Of a stretch of 64,000 bases of DNA, positions 1 to 11,681 are shown piece after piece. This DNA comes from Ptiloglossa arizonensis. Its lineage: Eukaryota; Arthropoda; Insecta; Hymenoptera; Colletidae. The position numbers were made by a program, and so were the translations under genes. The notes beneath the pieces are model-generated. The model had not been told where the DNA came from and made no database searches. It worked only from the letters and a program-made list of their open reading frames with translations. Positions within the stretch are counted from its first letter, which is position 1. Each line of letters begins with the position of its first letter. The stretch is from contig NW_027478710.1 in assembly GCF_051014685.1 (NCBI RefSeq), forward strand, positions 372,001 to 436,000, given 5' to 3'.

Positions 1-2008
1 AAGGCCTAGGGGAAAAACACACATACCGTTGTAATCGTGCGAGTTTCTACTTTCAGATGCAACAGGAATTTCTCGAGTTCGTCAATCCATTCGCGAGATA
101 TGGGAGTTCGAAGTTAAGGAATGGTTGAGAAACCATCAAAATTTTCTCTGGTCTGATACTCGACACCAATAACTGGAATGGCCTAGCGGAAAAGTACACA
201 CACCATTGTAATCGGGCCACTTTCTACTTTCAGATGCAACAGGAATTTCTCAAGTTCGTCAATCCGTTCGCGAGATATAGGAGTTTGAAGTTAAGGAATG
301 GTTGAGAAACCACCAAAATTTTCGCTGATTTGATACACGTAATCAATAACTGGAATGGCCTAGGGGAAAAGTACACTTACCGTTGAAATCGGGCGAGTTT
401 CTGCTTTCAGATGCAATAGGAATTTCTCGAATTCGTCAATCCGGTCGCGAGATATGGGAGTTTGAAGTTAAGGAATGATTGAGAATCCATCAAAATTTTC
501 GCAAGTCTGATGCTCGAAACCAATAACTACTATGGCTTGGGGGAAAAGTACACACACCATTGTAACCGGACGAGCTTCTACTTTCAGATGCAACATGAAT
601 TTCTCGAGTTCGTCAATCCGTTCGCGAGATATGGGAGTTTGATATTAAGGAATGGTTGAGAAACCATCAAAATTTTCGCAAGTCTGATTCCCGAAACCAA
701 TAACTACAAAGGCCTAGGGGAAAAATACACATACCGTTGTAATCGGGCGAGTTTCTGCCTTCAGATGCAACAGGAATTTCTCGAGTTCGTCAATCCGTTC
801 GCGAGATATGGGTGTTCGAAGTTAAGGAACGATTGAGCAACCATCAAAATTTTCGCAAGGCTGATACTCGAAGCCAATAGCTACTATGGCCTAGGGGAAA
901 AGTACACACACCATTGTAATCGGGCGAGTTTCTACTTTCAGATAAAACAGGAATTTCTCGAGTTCGTCAAACCGTTCGCGCGATATGGGAGTTTGAAGTT
1001 AAGGAATGGTTGAGAAACCATCGAAATTTTCGCTGGTCTGATACTCGAAACCAATAACTGGAATGGCCTAGGGGAAAAGTACACACACCATTGCAATCGG
1101 GCGAGTTTCTACTTTCAGATGCAACAGGAATTTCTCGAGTTCGTCAATCCATTCGCGAGATATGGGAGTTTGAAGTTAAGGAATGGTTGAGAATCCATCA
1201 AAATTTTCGCAAGTCTGATACTCGAAACCAATAACTACTATGGCTTGAGGGAAAAGTCCACACACCTTTGTAATCGCGCGAGTCTCTGCTTTCAGATGCA
1301 ACAGGAATTTCTCGAGTTCGACAATCCGTTAGCGAGGTATGGGAGTTTGAAATTATGGAACGCTTGAGAAACCATCAAAATTTTCGCAAGTCTGATACTC
1401 GAAACCAATAACTGGAATGGCCTAGGGGAAAAGTACACACACCATTGTAATCGGGCGAGTCTCTACTTTCAGATGCAACAGGAATTTCTCGAGTTCGTCA
1501 ATCCGTTCGCGAGATATGGGAGTTAGAAGTTAAGGAATGGTTGAGAAACCATGAAAATTTTCGCAAGTCTGATTCCCGAAACCAATAACTACAAAGGCCT
1601 AGGGGAAAAATACACATACCGTTGTAATCGTGCGAGTTTCTACTTTCAGATGCAACAGGAATTTCTCGAGTTCGTCAATCCATTCGCGAGATATGGGAGT
1701 TCGAAGTTAAGGAATGGTTGAGAAACCATCAAAATTTTCTCTGGTCTGATACTCGAAACCAATAACTGGAATGGCCTAGCGGAAAAGTACACACACCATT
1801 GTAATCGGGCCACTTTCTACTTTCAGATGCAACAGGAATTTCTCAAGTTCGTCAATCCGTTCGCGAGATATGGGAGTTTGAAGTTAAGGAATGGTTGAGA
1901 AACCACCAAAATTTTCGCTGATTTGATACTCGAAACCAACAACTGGAATGGCCTAGGGGAAAAGTACACTTACCGTTGATATCGGGCGAGTTTCTGCTTT
2001 CAGATGCA

Positions 2009-2180
2009 ATAGGAATTTCTCGAATTCGTCAATCCTGTCGCGAGATATGGGAGTTGGAAGTTAAGGAATGGTTGAGAAACAACCAAAATTTATTCTCTGG
2101 TCTGATACTCGAAACCAATAACTGGAATGGCCTAGGGGAAAAGTACACACACCATTGTAATCGGGCAAGTTTCTACATTC
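2009..2180 (+). repeat. Rare variant monomer with GAATTC and a 2-bp insertion (first copy)
   Basis: In this monomer CTCGAGTTCG is changed to CTCGAATTCG, creating a GAATTC site, and the AAAATTTTCGCTG tract becomes AAAATTTATTCTCTG, two bases longer. Nearby changes include GTCGCGAG for GTTCGCGAG and GGAGTTGGAAG for GGAGTTTGAAG. The block-B copy is at about 13,690-13,861. A third close relative sits 34 kb away at 36,625-36,870. The GAATTC change alone, without the insertion, also occurs near 427 and 12,108. Confidence 0.85.
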
Positions 2181-4441
2181 AGATGCAATAGGAATTACTC
2201 GAGTTCGTCAATCCGTTCGCGAGATATGGGAGTTAGAAGTTAAGGAATGGTTGAGAAACCATCAAAATTTTCGCAAGTCTGATTCCCGAAACCAATATCT
2301 ACAAAGGCCTAGGGGAAAAATACACATACCGTTGTAATCGGTCGAGTTTCTACTTTCAGATGCAACAGGAATTTCTCGAGTTCGTCAATCTGTTCGCGAG
2401 ATATGGGAGTTCGAAGTTAAGGAATGGTTGAGAAACCATCAAAACTTTCGCAAGTCTGATACTCGAAACCAATAACTACCATGGCCTAGGGGAAAAGTGC
2501 ACACACCATTGTAGTCGGGCGAGTATCTACTTTCCGATGCAACAGGAATTTCTCGAGTTCGTCAATCCGTTCGCGAGATATGGGAGTTTGAAGTTAAGGA
2601 ACGATTGAGCAACCATCAAAATTTTCGCAAGTCTGATACTCGAAACCAATAACTGCAATGCCCTAGGGGAAAAGTACACACACCATTGAAATCGGGCGAG
2701 ATTCTACTTTCAGATGTAACTGGAATTTCTCGAGTTCGTCAATCCCTTCGCGAGATATGGGAGTATGAAGTTAAGGAACGCTTGAGCAACCATCAAAATT
2801 TTCGCAAGTCTGATACTCGAAACCAATAACTACTATGGCCTAGGGGAAAAGTACACACACCATTGTTATCGGGTGTGTTTCTAATTTCAGATGCAACAGG
2901 AATTTCTCGAGTTCGTCAATCCGTTCGCGAGATATGGGAGTTTGAAGTTAAGGAATGGTTGAGAAACCATCAAAATTTTCGCTGGTCTGATACTCGAAAC
3001 CAATAACTGGAATGGCCTAGGGGAAAAGTACACACACCATTGTAATCGGGCGAGTTTCTACTTTCAGATGCAACAGGAATTTCTCGAGTTCGTCAATCCG
3101 TTTGCGAGATATGGGAGTCAGAAGTTAAGGAATGGTTGAGAATCCATCAAAATTTTCGCAAATCTGATACTCGAAACCAATAACTACTATGGCTTGGGGG
3201 GAATGTACACACACCATTGTAATCGGGCGAGTCTCTGCTTTCAGATGCAACAGGACTTTCTCGAGTTCGACAATCCGTTCGCGAGATATGGGAGTTTGAA
3301 ATTAAGGAACGTTTGAGAAACCATCAAAATTTTCGCAAGTCTGATACTCGAAACCAATAACTACTATGGCCTAGGGGAAAAATACACATACCGTTGTAAT
3401 CGGGCGAGTTTCTACTTTTAGATGCAACAGGAATTTCTCGAGTTCGTCAATCCGTTTGCGAGATATGGGAGTCAGAAGTTAAGGAACGCTTGAGAAACCA
3501 TCAAAATTTTCGCAAGTCTGATACTCGAAACCAATAACTACTATGGCCCAGGGGAAAAGTACACACACCATTGTAATCGGGCGAGTTTCTACTTTCAGAC
3601 TCAACAGGAATTTCTCGAGTTCGTCAATCCGTTTGCGAGATATGGGAGTTTGAAGTTAATTAATGGTTGAGAAACCACCAAAATTTTCGCTGATTTGGTA
3701 CTCGAAACCAATAACTGGAATGGCCTAGGGGAGAAGTACACACACCATTGTAATCGGGCGAGTTTCTACTTTCAGATGCAACAGGAATTTCTCAAGTTCG
3801 TCAATCCGTTCGCGACATATGGGAGTTTGAAGTTTAGGAATGGTTGAGAAACCATCAAAATTTTCCCAAGTCTGATACACGAAACCAATAACTGGAATGG
3901 CCTAGGGCAAAATTACACAAACCGTTGTAATCGGGCGAGTTCCTGCTTTCAGATGCAATAGGAATTACTCGAGTTCGTCAATCCGTTCGCGAGATATGGG
4001 AGTTTGAAATTAAGGAATGGTTGAGAAACCATCAAAATTTTCGCTGGTCTGATACTCGAAACCAATAACTGGAATGGCCTAGGGGAAAAATACACATACC
4101 GTTGTAATCGGGCGAGTTTCTACTTTCAGGTGCAACAGGAATTTCTCGAGTTCGTCAATCCGTTCGCGAGATATGGGAGTTTGAAGTTAAGGAATGGTTG
4201 AGAAACCATCAAAATTTTCACTGGTCTGATACTCGAAACCAATAACTGGAATGGCCAAGGGGAAAAGTACACAAACCTTTGTAATCGGGCGAATTTCTAC
4301 TTTCAGATGCAACAGGAATTTCTCGAGTTCGTCAATCCATTCGCGAGACATGGGAGTTTGAAGTTAAGGAATGGTTGAGAATCCATCAAAATTTTCGCAA
4401 ATCTGATACTCGAAACCAATAACTACTATGGCTTGGGGGGA

Positions 4442-7271
4442 AAGTACACACACCATTGTAATCGGGCGAGTCTCTGCTTTCAGATGCAACAGGAATTTCT
4501 CGAGTTCGACAATCCGTTCGCGAGATATGGGAGTTTGAAATTAAGGAACGCTTGAGAAACCATCACAATTTTCGCAAGTCTGATACTCGAAACCAATAAC
4601 TACTATGGCCTAGGGCAAAAATACACATACCTTTGTAATCGGGCGAGTTTCTGCTTTCAGATGCAACAGGAATTTCTCGAGTTCGTCAATCCGTTCGCGA
4701 GATATGGGAGTTTGAAGTTAAGGAATGGTTGAGAAACCACCAAAATTTTCGCTGATTTGATACTCGAAACCAATAACAGGCATGGCCTAGGGAAAATTAC
4801 ACACACCATTGCAATCGGGCGAGTTTCTATTTTCAGATGCAACAGGAATTTCTCGAGTACGTCAATCCGTTCGCGAGATATGGGAGTTTGAAATTAAGGA
4901 ATGGTTGAGAAACCATCAAAGTTTTCGCAAGTCTGAAACCCGAAACCAATAACTGGAATGGCCCAGGGAAAAAGTACACATTCCGTTGAAATCGGGCGAG
5001 TTTCTGCTTTCAGATGCAATAGGAATTACTCGAGTTCGTCAATCCGTTCGCGAGATATGGGAGTTTGAAATTAAGGAATGGTTGAGAAACCATCAAAATT
5101 TTCGCTGTTCTGATAATCGAAACCAATATCTGGAATGGCCTAGGGGAAGAGAACACATACCGTTGTAATCGGGCGAGTTTCTACTTTCAGATGCAACAGG
5201 AATTTCTCGAGTTCGTCAATCCGTTTGCGAGATATGGGAGTCAGAAGTTAAGGAACGCTTGAGAAACCATCAAAATTTTCGCTGGTCTGATACTCGAAAC
5301 CAATAACTACTATGGCTTGGGGGAAAAGTACACACACCATTGTAATCGGGCGAGTCTCTGCTTTCAGATGCAACAGGACTTTCTCGAGTTCGACAATCCG
5401 TTCGCGAGATATGGGAGTTTGAAATTAAGGAACGTTTGAGAAACCATCAAAATTTTCGCAAGTCTGATACTCGAAACCAATAACTACTATGGCCTAGGGC
5501 AAAAATACACATACCGTTGTAATCGGGCGAGTTTCTACTTTTAGATGCAACAGGAATTTCTCGAGTTCGTCAATCCGTTTGCGAGATATGGGAGTCAGAA
5601 GTTAAGGAACGCTTGAGAAACCATCAAAATTTTCGCAAGTCTGATACTCGAAACCAATAACTACTATGGCCCAGGGGAAAAGTACACACACCATTGTAAT
5701 CGGGCGAGTTTCTACTTTCAGACTCAACAGGAATTTCTCGAGTTCGTCAATCCGTTTGCGAGATATGGGAGTTTGAAGTTAATTAATGGTTGAGAAACCA
5801 CCAAAATTTTCGCTGATTTGGTACTCGAAACCAATAACTGGAATGGCCTAGGGGAGAAGTACACACACCATTGTAATCGGGCGAGTCTCTGCTTTCAGAT
5901 GCAACAGGAATTTCTCGAGTTCGACAATCCGTTCGCGAGATATGGGAGTTTGAAATTAAGGAACGCTTGAGAAACCATCACAATTTTCGCAAGTCTGATA
6001 CTCGAAACCAATAACTACTATGGCCTAGGGCAAAAATACACATACCTTTGTAATCGGGCGAGTTTCTGCTTTCAGATGCAACAGGAATTTCTCGAGTTCG
6101 TCAATCCGTTCGCGAGATATGGGAGTTTGAAGTTAAGGAATGGTTGAGAAACCACCAAAATTTTCGCTGATTTGATACTCGAAACCAATAACAGGCATGG
6201 CCTAGGGAAAATTACACACACCATTGCAATCGGGCGAGTTTCTATTTTCAGATGCAACAGGAATTTCTCGAGTACGTCAATCCGTTCGCGAGATATGGGA
6301 GTTTGAAATTAAGGAATGGTTGAGAAACCATCAAAGTTTTCGCAAGTCTGAAACCCGAAACCAATAACTGGAATGGCCCAGGGAAAAAGTACACATTCCG
6401 TTGAAATCGGGCGAGTTTCTGCTTTCAGATGCAATAGGAATTACTCGAGTTCGTCAATCCGTTCGCGAGATATGGGAGTTTGAAATTAAGGAATGGTTGA
6501 GAAACCATCAAAATTTTCGCTGTTCTGATAATCGAAACCAATATCTGGAATGGCCTAGGGGAAGAGAACACATACCGTTGTAATCGGGCGAGTTTCTACT
6601 TTCAGATGCAACAGGAATTTCTCGAGTTCGTCAATCCGTTTGCGAGATATGGGAGTCAGAAGTTAAGGAACGCTTGAGAAACCATCAAAATTTTCGCTGG
6701 TCTGATACTCGAAACCAATAACTACTATGGCTTGGGGGAAAAGTACACACACCATTGTAATCGGGCGAGTCTCTGCTTTCAGATGCAACAGGACTTTCTC
6801 GAGTTCGACAATCCGTTCGCGAGATATGGGAGTTTGAAATTAAGGAACGTTTGAGAAACCATCAAAATTTTCGCAAGTCTGATACTCGAAACCAATAACT
6901 ACTATGGCCTAGGGCAAAAATACACATACCGTTGTAATCGGGCGAGTTTCTACTTTTAGATGCAACAGGAATTTCTCGAGTTCGTCAATCCGTTTGCGAG
7001 ATATGGGAGTCAGAAGTTAAGGAACGCTTGAGAAACCATCAAAATTTTCGCAAGTCTGATACTCGAAAACAATAACTACTATGGCCCAGGGGAAAAGTAC
7101 ACACACCATTGTAATCGGGCGAGTTTCTACTTTCAGACTCAACAGGAATTTCTCGAGTTCGTCAATCCGTTTGCGAGATATGGGAGTTTGAAGTTAATTA
7201 ATGGTTGAGAAACCACCAAAATTTTCGCTGATTTGGTACTCGAAACCAATAACTGGAATGGCCTAGGGGAG
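4442..7271 (+). repeat. 8-monomer HOR, two tandem copies of 1,415 bp
   Basis: 4,442-5,856 repeats directly as 5,857-7,271. The period is 8 x 177 minus 1, the missing base lying in the variant GGCCTAGGGAAAATTAC monomer near 4,787 and 6,202. Diagnostic monomers in each copy include the ACAGGCATGG tail, the CTGTTCTGATAATCG variant and the ACTTTTAGATGC variant. The left junction lies just inside the GAAGTACACAC stretch. The repeat continues past 7,271 for about 30 bp before diverging (TTTCTAC against TCTCTGC). Confidence 0.9.
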
Positions 7272-9408
7272 AAGTACACACACCATTGTAATCGGGCGAG
7301 TTTCTACTTTCAGATGCAACAGGAATTTCTCAAGTTCGTCAATCCGTTCGCGACATATGGGAGTTTGAAGTTTAGGAATGGTTGAGAAACCATCAAAATT
7401 TTCCCAAGTCTGATACACGAAACCAATAACTGGAATGGCCTAGGGCAAAATTACACAAACCGTTGTAATCGGGCGAGTTCCTGCTTTCAGATGCAATAGG
7501 AATTACTCGAGTTCGTCAATCCGTTCGCGAGATATGGGAGTTTGAAATTAAGGAATGGTTGAGAAACCATCAAAATTTTCGCTGGTCTGATACTCGAAAC
7601 CAATAACTGGAATGGCCTAGGGGAAAAATACACATACCGTTGTAATCGGGCGAGTTTCTACTTTCAGGTGCAACAGGAATTTCTCGAGTTCGTCAATCCG
7701 TTCGCGAGATATGGGAGTTTGAAGTTAAGGAATGGTTGAGAAACCATCAAAATTTTCACTGGTCTGATACTCGAAACCAATAACTGGAATGGCCAAGGGG
7801 AAAAGTACACAAACCTTTGTAATCGGGCGAATTTCTACTTTCAGATGCAACAGGAATTTCTCGAGTTCGTCAATCCATTCGCGAGACATGGGAGTTTGAA
7901 GTTAAGGAATGGTTGAGAATCCATCAAAATTTTCGCAAATCTGATACTCGAAACCAATAACTACTATGGCTTGGGGGGAAAGTACACACACCATTGTAAT
8001 CGGGCGAGTCTCTGCTTTCAGATGCAACAGGAATTTCTCGAGTTCGACAATCCGTTCGCGAGATATGGGAGTTTGAAATTAAGGAACGCTTGAGAAACCA
8101 TCACAATTTTCGCAAGTCTGATACTCGAAACCAATAACTACTATGGCCTAGGGCAAAAATACACATACCGTTGTAATCGGGCGAGTTTCTACTTTTAGAT
8201 GCAACAGGAATTTCTCGAGTTCGTCAATCCGTTTGCGAGATATGGGAGTCAGAAGTTAAGGAACGCTTGAGAAACCATGAAAATTTTCGCAAGTCTGATA
8301 CTCGAAACCAATAACTACTATGGCCCAGGGGAAAAGTACACACACCATTGTAATCGGGCGAGTTTCTACTTTCAGACTCAACAGGAATTTCTCGAGTTCG
8401 TCAATCCGTTTGCGAGATATGGGAGTTTGAAGTTAATTAATGGTTGAGAAACCACCAAAATTTTCGCTGATTTGGTACTCGAAACCAATAACTGGAATGG
8501 CCTAGGGGAGAAGTACACACACCATTGTAATCGGGCGAGTTTCTACTTTCAGATGCAACAGGAATTTCTCAAGTTCGTCAATCCGTTCGCGACATATGGG
8601 AGTTTGAAGTTTAGGAATGGTTGAGAAACCATCAAAATTTTCCCAAGTCTGATACACGAAACCAATAACTGGAATGGCCTAGGGCAAAATTACACAAACC
8701 GTTGTAATCGGGCGAGTTCCTGCTTTCAGATGCAATAGGAATTACTCGAGTTCGTCAATCCGTTCGCGAGATATGGGAGTTTGAAATTAAGGAATGGTTG
8801 AGAAACCATCAAAATTTTCGCTGGTCTGATACTCGAAACCAATAACTGGAATGGCCTAGGGGAAAAATACACATACCGTTGTAATCGGGCGAGTTTCTAC
8901 TTTCAGGTGCAACAGGAATTTCTCGAGTTCGTCAATCCGTTCGCGAGATATGGGAGTTTGAAGTTAAGGAATGGTTGAGAAACAATCAAAATTTTCACTG
9001 GTCTGATACTCGAAACCAATAACTGGAATGGCCAAGGGGAAAAGTACACAAACCTTTGTAATCGGGCGAATTTCTACTTTCAGATGCAACAGGAATTTCT
9101 CGAGTTCGTCAATCCATTCGCGAGACATGGGAGTTTGAAGTTAAGGAATGGTTGAGAATCCATCAAAATTTTCGCAAATCTGATACTCGAAACCAATAAC
9201 TACTATGGCTTGGGGGGAAAGTACACACACCATTGTAATCGGGCGAGTCTCTGCTTTCAGATGCAACAGGAATTTCTCGAGTTCGACAATCCGTTCGCGA
9301 GATATGGGAGTTTGAAATTAAGGAACGCTTGAGAAACCATCACAATTTTCGCAAGTCTGATACTCGAAACCAATAACTACTATGGCCTAGGGCAAAAATA
9401 CACATACC
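6866..9408 (+). repeat. 7-monomer HOR, two tandem copies of 1,239 bp
   Basis: 6,866-8,104 is repeated as 8,105-9,343, with matching continuing to 9,408, where TACCTTTG replaces TACCGTTG. The period is exactly 7 x 177. Differences I noticed are C7040 to G8279, the AAAACAATAAC variant at about 7,069 in the first copy only, and GAGAAACAATC at about 8,985 in the second copy only. A third, older copy of most of this unit lies at about 3,370-4,620. The left end overlaps the 8-monomer HOR, so the two duplications are nested rather than adjacent. Confidence 0.88.
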
Positions 9409-11069
9409 TTTGTAATCGGGCGAGTTTCTGCTTTCAGATGCAACAGGAATTTCTCGAGTTCGTCAATCCGTTCGCGAGATATGGGAGTTTGAAGTTAAGG
9501 AATGGTTGAGAAACCACCAAAATTTTCGCTGATTTGATACTCGAAACCAATAACAGGCATGGCCTAGGGAAAATTACACACACCATTGCAATCGGGCGAG
9601 TTTCTATTTTCAGATGCAACAGGAATTTCTCGAGTACGTCAATCCGTTCGCGAGATATGGGAGTTTGAAATTAAGGAATGGTTGAGAAACCATCAAAGTT
9701 TTCGCAAGTCTGAAACCCGAAACCAATAACTGGAATGGCCCAGGGAAAAAGTACACATTCCGTTGAAATCGGGCGAGTTTCTGCTTTCAGATGCAATAGG
9801 AATTACTCGAGTTCGTCAATCCGTTCGCGAGATATGGGAGTTTGAAATTAACGAATGGTTGAGAAACCATCAAAATTTTCGCTGTTCTGATAATCGAAAC
9901 CAATATCTGGAATGGCCTAGGGGAAAAGAACACATACCGTTGTAATCGGGCGAGTTTCTACTTTCAGATGCAACAGGAATTTCTCGAGTTCGTCAATCCG
10001 TTTGCGAGATATGGGAGTCAGAAGTTAAGGAACGCTTGAGAAACCATCAAAATTTTCGCAAGTCTGATACTCGAAACCAATAACTACTATGGCCTAGGGG
10101 AAAAGTACACACACCATTGTAATCGGGCGAGTTTCTACTTTCAGATTCAACAGGTATTTCTCGAGTTCGTCAATCCGTTTGCGAGATATGGGAGTTTGAA
10201 GTTAATTAATGGTTGAGATACCACCAAAATTTTCGCTGATTTGGCACTCGAAACCAATAACTGGAATGGCCTAGGGGAAAAGTACACACACCATTGTAAT
10301 CGGGCGAGTTTCTACTTTCAGATGCAACAGGAATTTCTCGAGTTCGTCAATCCGTTCGCGACATATGGGAGTTTGAAGTTTAGGAATGGTTGAGAAACCA
10401 TCAAAGTTTTCGCAAGTCTGATACACGAAACCAATAACTGGAATGCTCTAGGGAAAAAGTACACATACCGTTGAAATCGGGCGAGTTTCTCCTTTCAGAT
10501 GCAATAGGAATTACTGGAGTTCGTCAATCCGTTCGCGAGATATGGGAGTTCGAAGTTAAGGTATGGTTGAGAAACCATAAAAATTTTCGCAAGTCTGATA
10601 CTCGAAACCAACAACTACTATGGCCTAGGGGAAAAGTACACACACCATTGTTATCGGGTGGGTTTCTACTTTCAGATGCAACAGGAATTTCTCAAGTTCG
10701 TCAATCCGTTCGCGAGATATGGGAGTTCGAAGTTAAGGAATGGTTGAGAAACCATCAAAATTTTCGCAAGTCTGATACTCGAAACCAATAACTACTATGG
10801 TCTAGGGGAAAAGTACACACACCATTGTAATCGGGCGAGCTTCTACTTTCAGATGCAACAGGAATTTCCCGAGTTCGTCAATCCGTTCGCGAGATATGGG
10901 AGTTTGAAGTTAAGGAACGCTTGAACAACCATCAAAATTTTCGCAAGTCTGATACTCGAAACCAATAACTACTATGGCCTAGGGGAAAAGTACACACACC
11001 ATTGTAATCGGGCGAGTTTCTACTTTCAGATGCAACAGGAATTTCTCGAGTTCGTCAATCCGTTCGCGA
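9409..11069 (+). repeat. End part of block A with stop-poor monomers
   Basis: Ordinary monomers continue, including the ACAGGCATGG variant near 9,551 and the CTGTTCTGATAATCG variant near 9,885. At 10,471-10,791 two successive monomers lack the usual TAA triplets (TTGAAATCGG replaces TTGTAATCGG, CCAACAACT replaces CCAATAACT). That gives a 106-codon open frame starting with TTG. Its translation is just the 59-residue monomer periodicity, so I do not call a gene. The same arrangement recurs at 21,975-22,295 and 23,391-23,711. Confidence 0.85.
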
Positions 11070-11681
11070 GATATGGGAGTTTGAAGTTAAGGAATGGTTG
11101 AGAAACCATCAAAATTTTCGCTGGTCTGATACTCGAAACCAATAACTGGAATGGCCTAGGGGAAAAGTACACACACCATTGTAATCGGGCGAGTTTCTAC
11201 TTTCAGATGCAACAGGAATTTCTCGAGTTCGTCAATCCGTTTGCGAGATATGGGAGTTTGAAGTTAAGGAATGGTTGAGAAACCATCAAAATTTTCCCAA
11301 GTCTGATACACGAAACCAATAACTGGAATGGCCTAGGGCAAAATTACACAAACCGTTGTAATCGGGCGAGTTCCTGCTTTCAGATGCAATAGGAATTACT
11401 CGAGTTCGTCAATCCGTTCGCGAGATATGGGAGTTTGAAATTAAGGAATGGTTGAGAAACCATCAAAATTTTCGCTGGTCTGATACTCGAAACCAATAAC
11501 TGGAATGGCCTAGGGGAAAAGTACACACTCCATTGTAATCGGGCGAGTTTCTACTTTCAGATGCAACAGGAATTTCTCGAGTTCGTCAATCCGTTCGCGA
11601 GATATGGGAGTTAGAAGTTATGGAATGGTTGAGAAACCATCAAAATTTTCGCAAGTCTGATTCCCGAAACCAATAACTACA
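11070..11681 (+). repeat. Junction segment between large blocks A and B
   Basis: About 3.5 monomers separate the end of the A/B match from the start of block B. The middle part (about 11,290-11,510: CCCAAGTCTGATACACG, then GGGCAAAATTACAC, then GCGAGTTCCTGC) resembles 3,850-4,080 in block A. If the duplication is tandem, this segment should match the sequence just left of the window. Nothing but satellite is present. Confidence 0.8.

Larger units (their letters stand above)
1..11069 (+). repeat. Large block A, first copy of the 11.5-11.7-kb duplication
   Basis: The sequence from base 1 aligns with base 11,682 onward (offset 11,681, or 66 monomers minus 1 bp) until about 5,107. After that the offset becomes 11,504 (65 monomers minus 1 bp) until about 11,069. 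There block A reads CGAGATATGG where B reads CGACATATGG and the two diverge. Block A begins at or before the left edge of the window, so its true start is not seen. It contains nested HORs at 4,442-7,271 and 6,866-9,408. No coding sequence is present. Confidence 0.95.

Noticed and set aside
10471..10791. 106-codon open frame repeated at 21,975 and 23,391
   Set aside because: It starts at TTG and consists of two 59-residue monomer translations. Its repeats are copies of the HOR, not a gene family.
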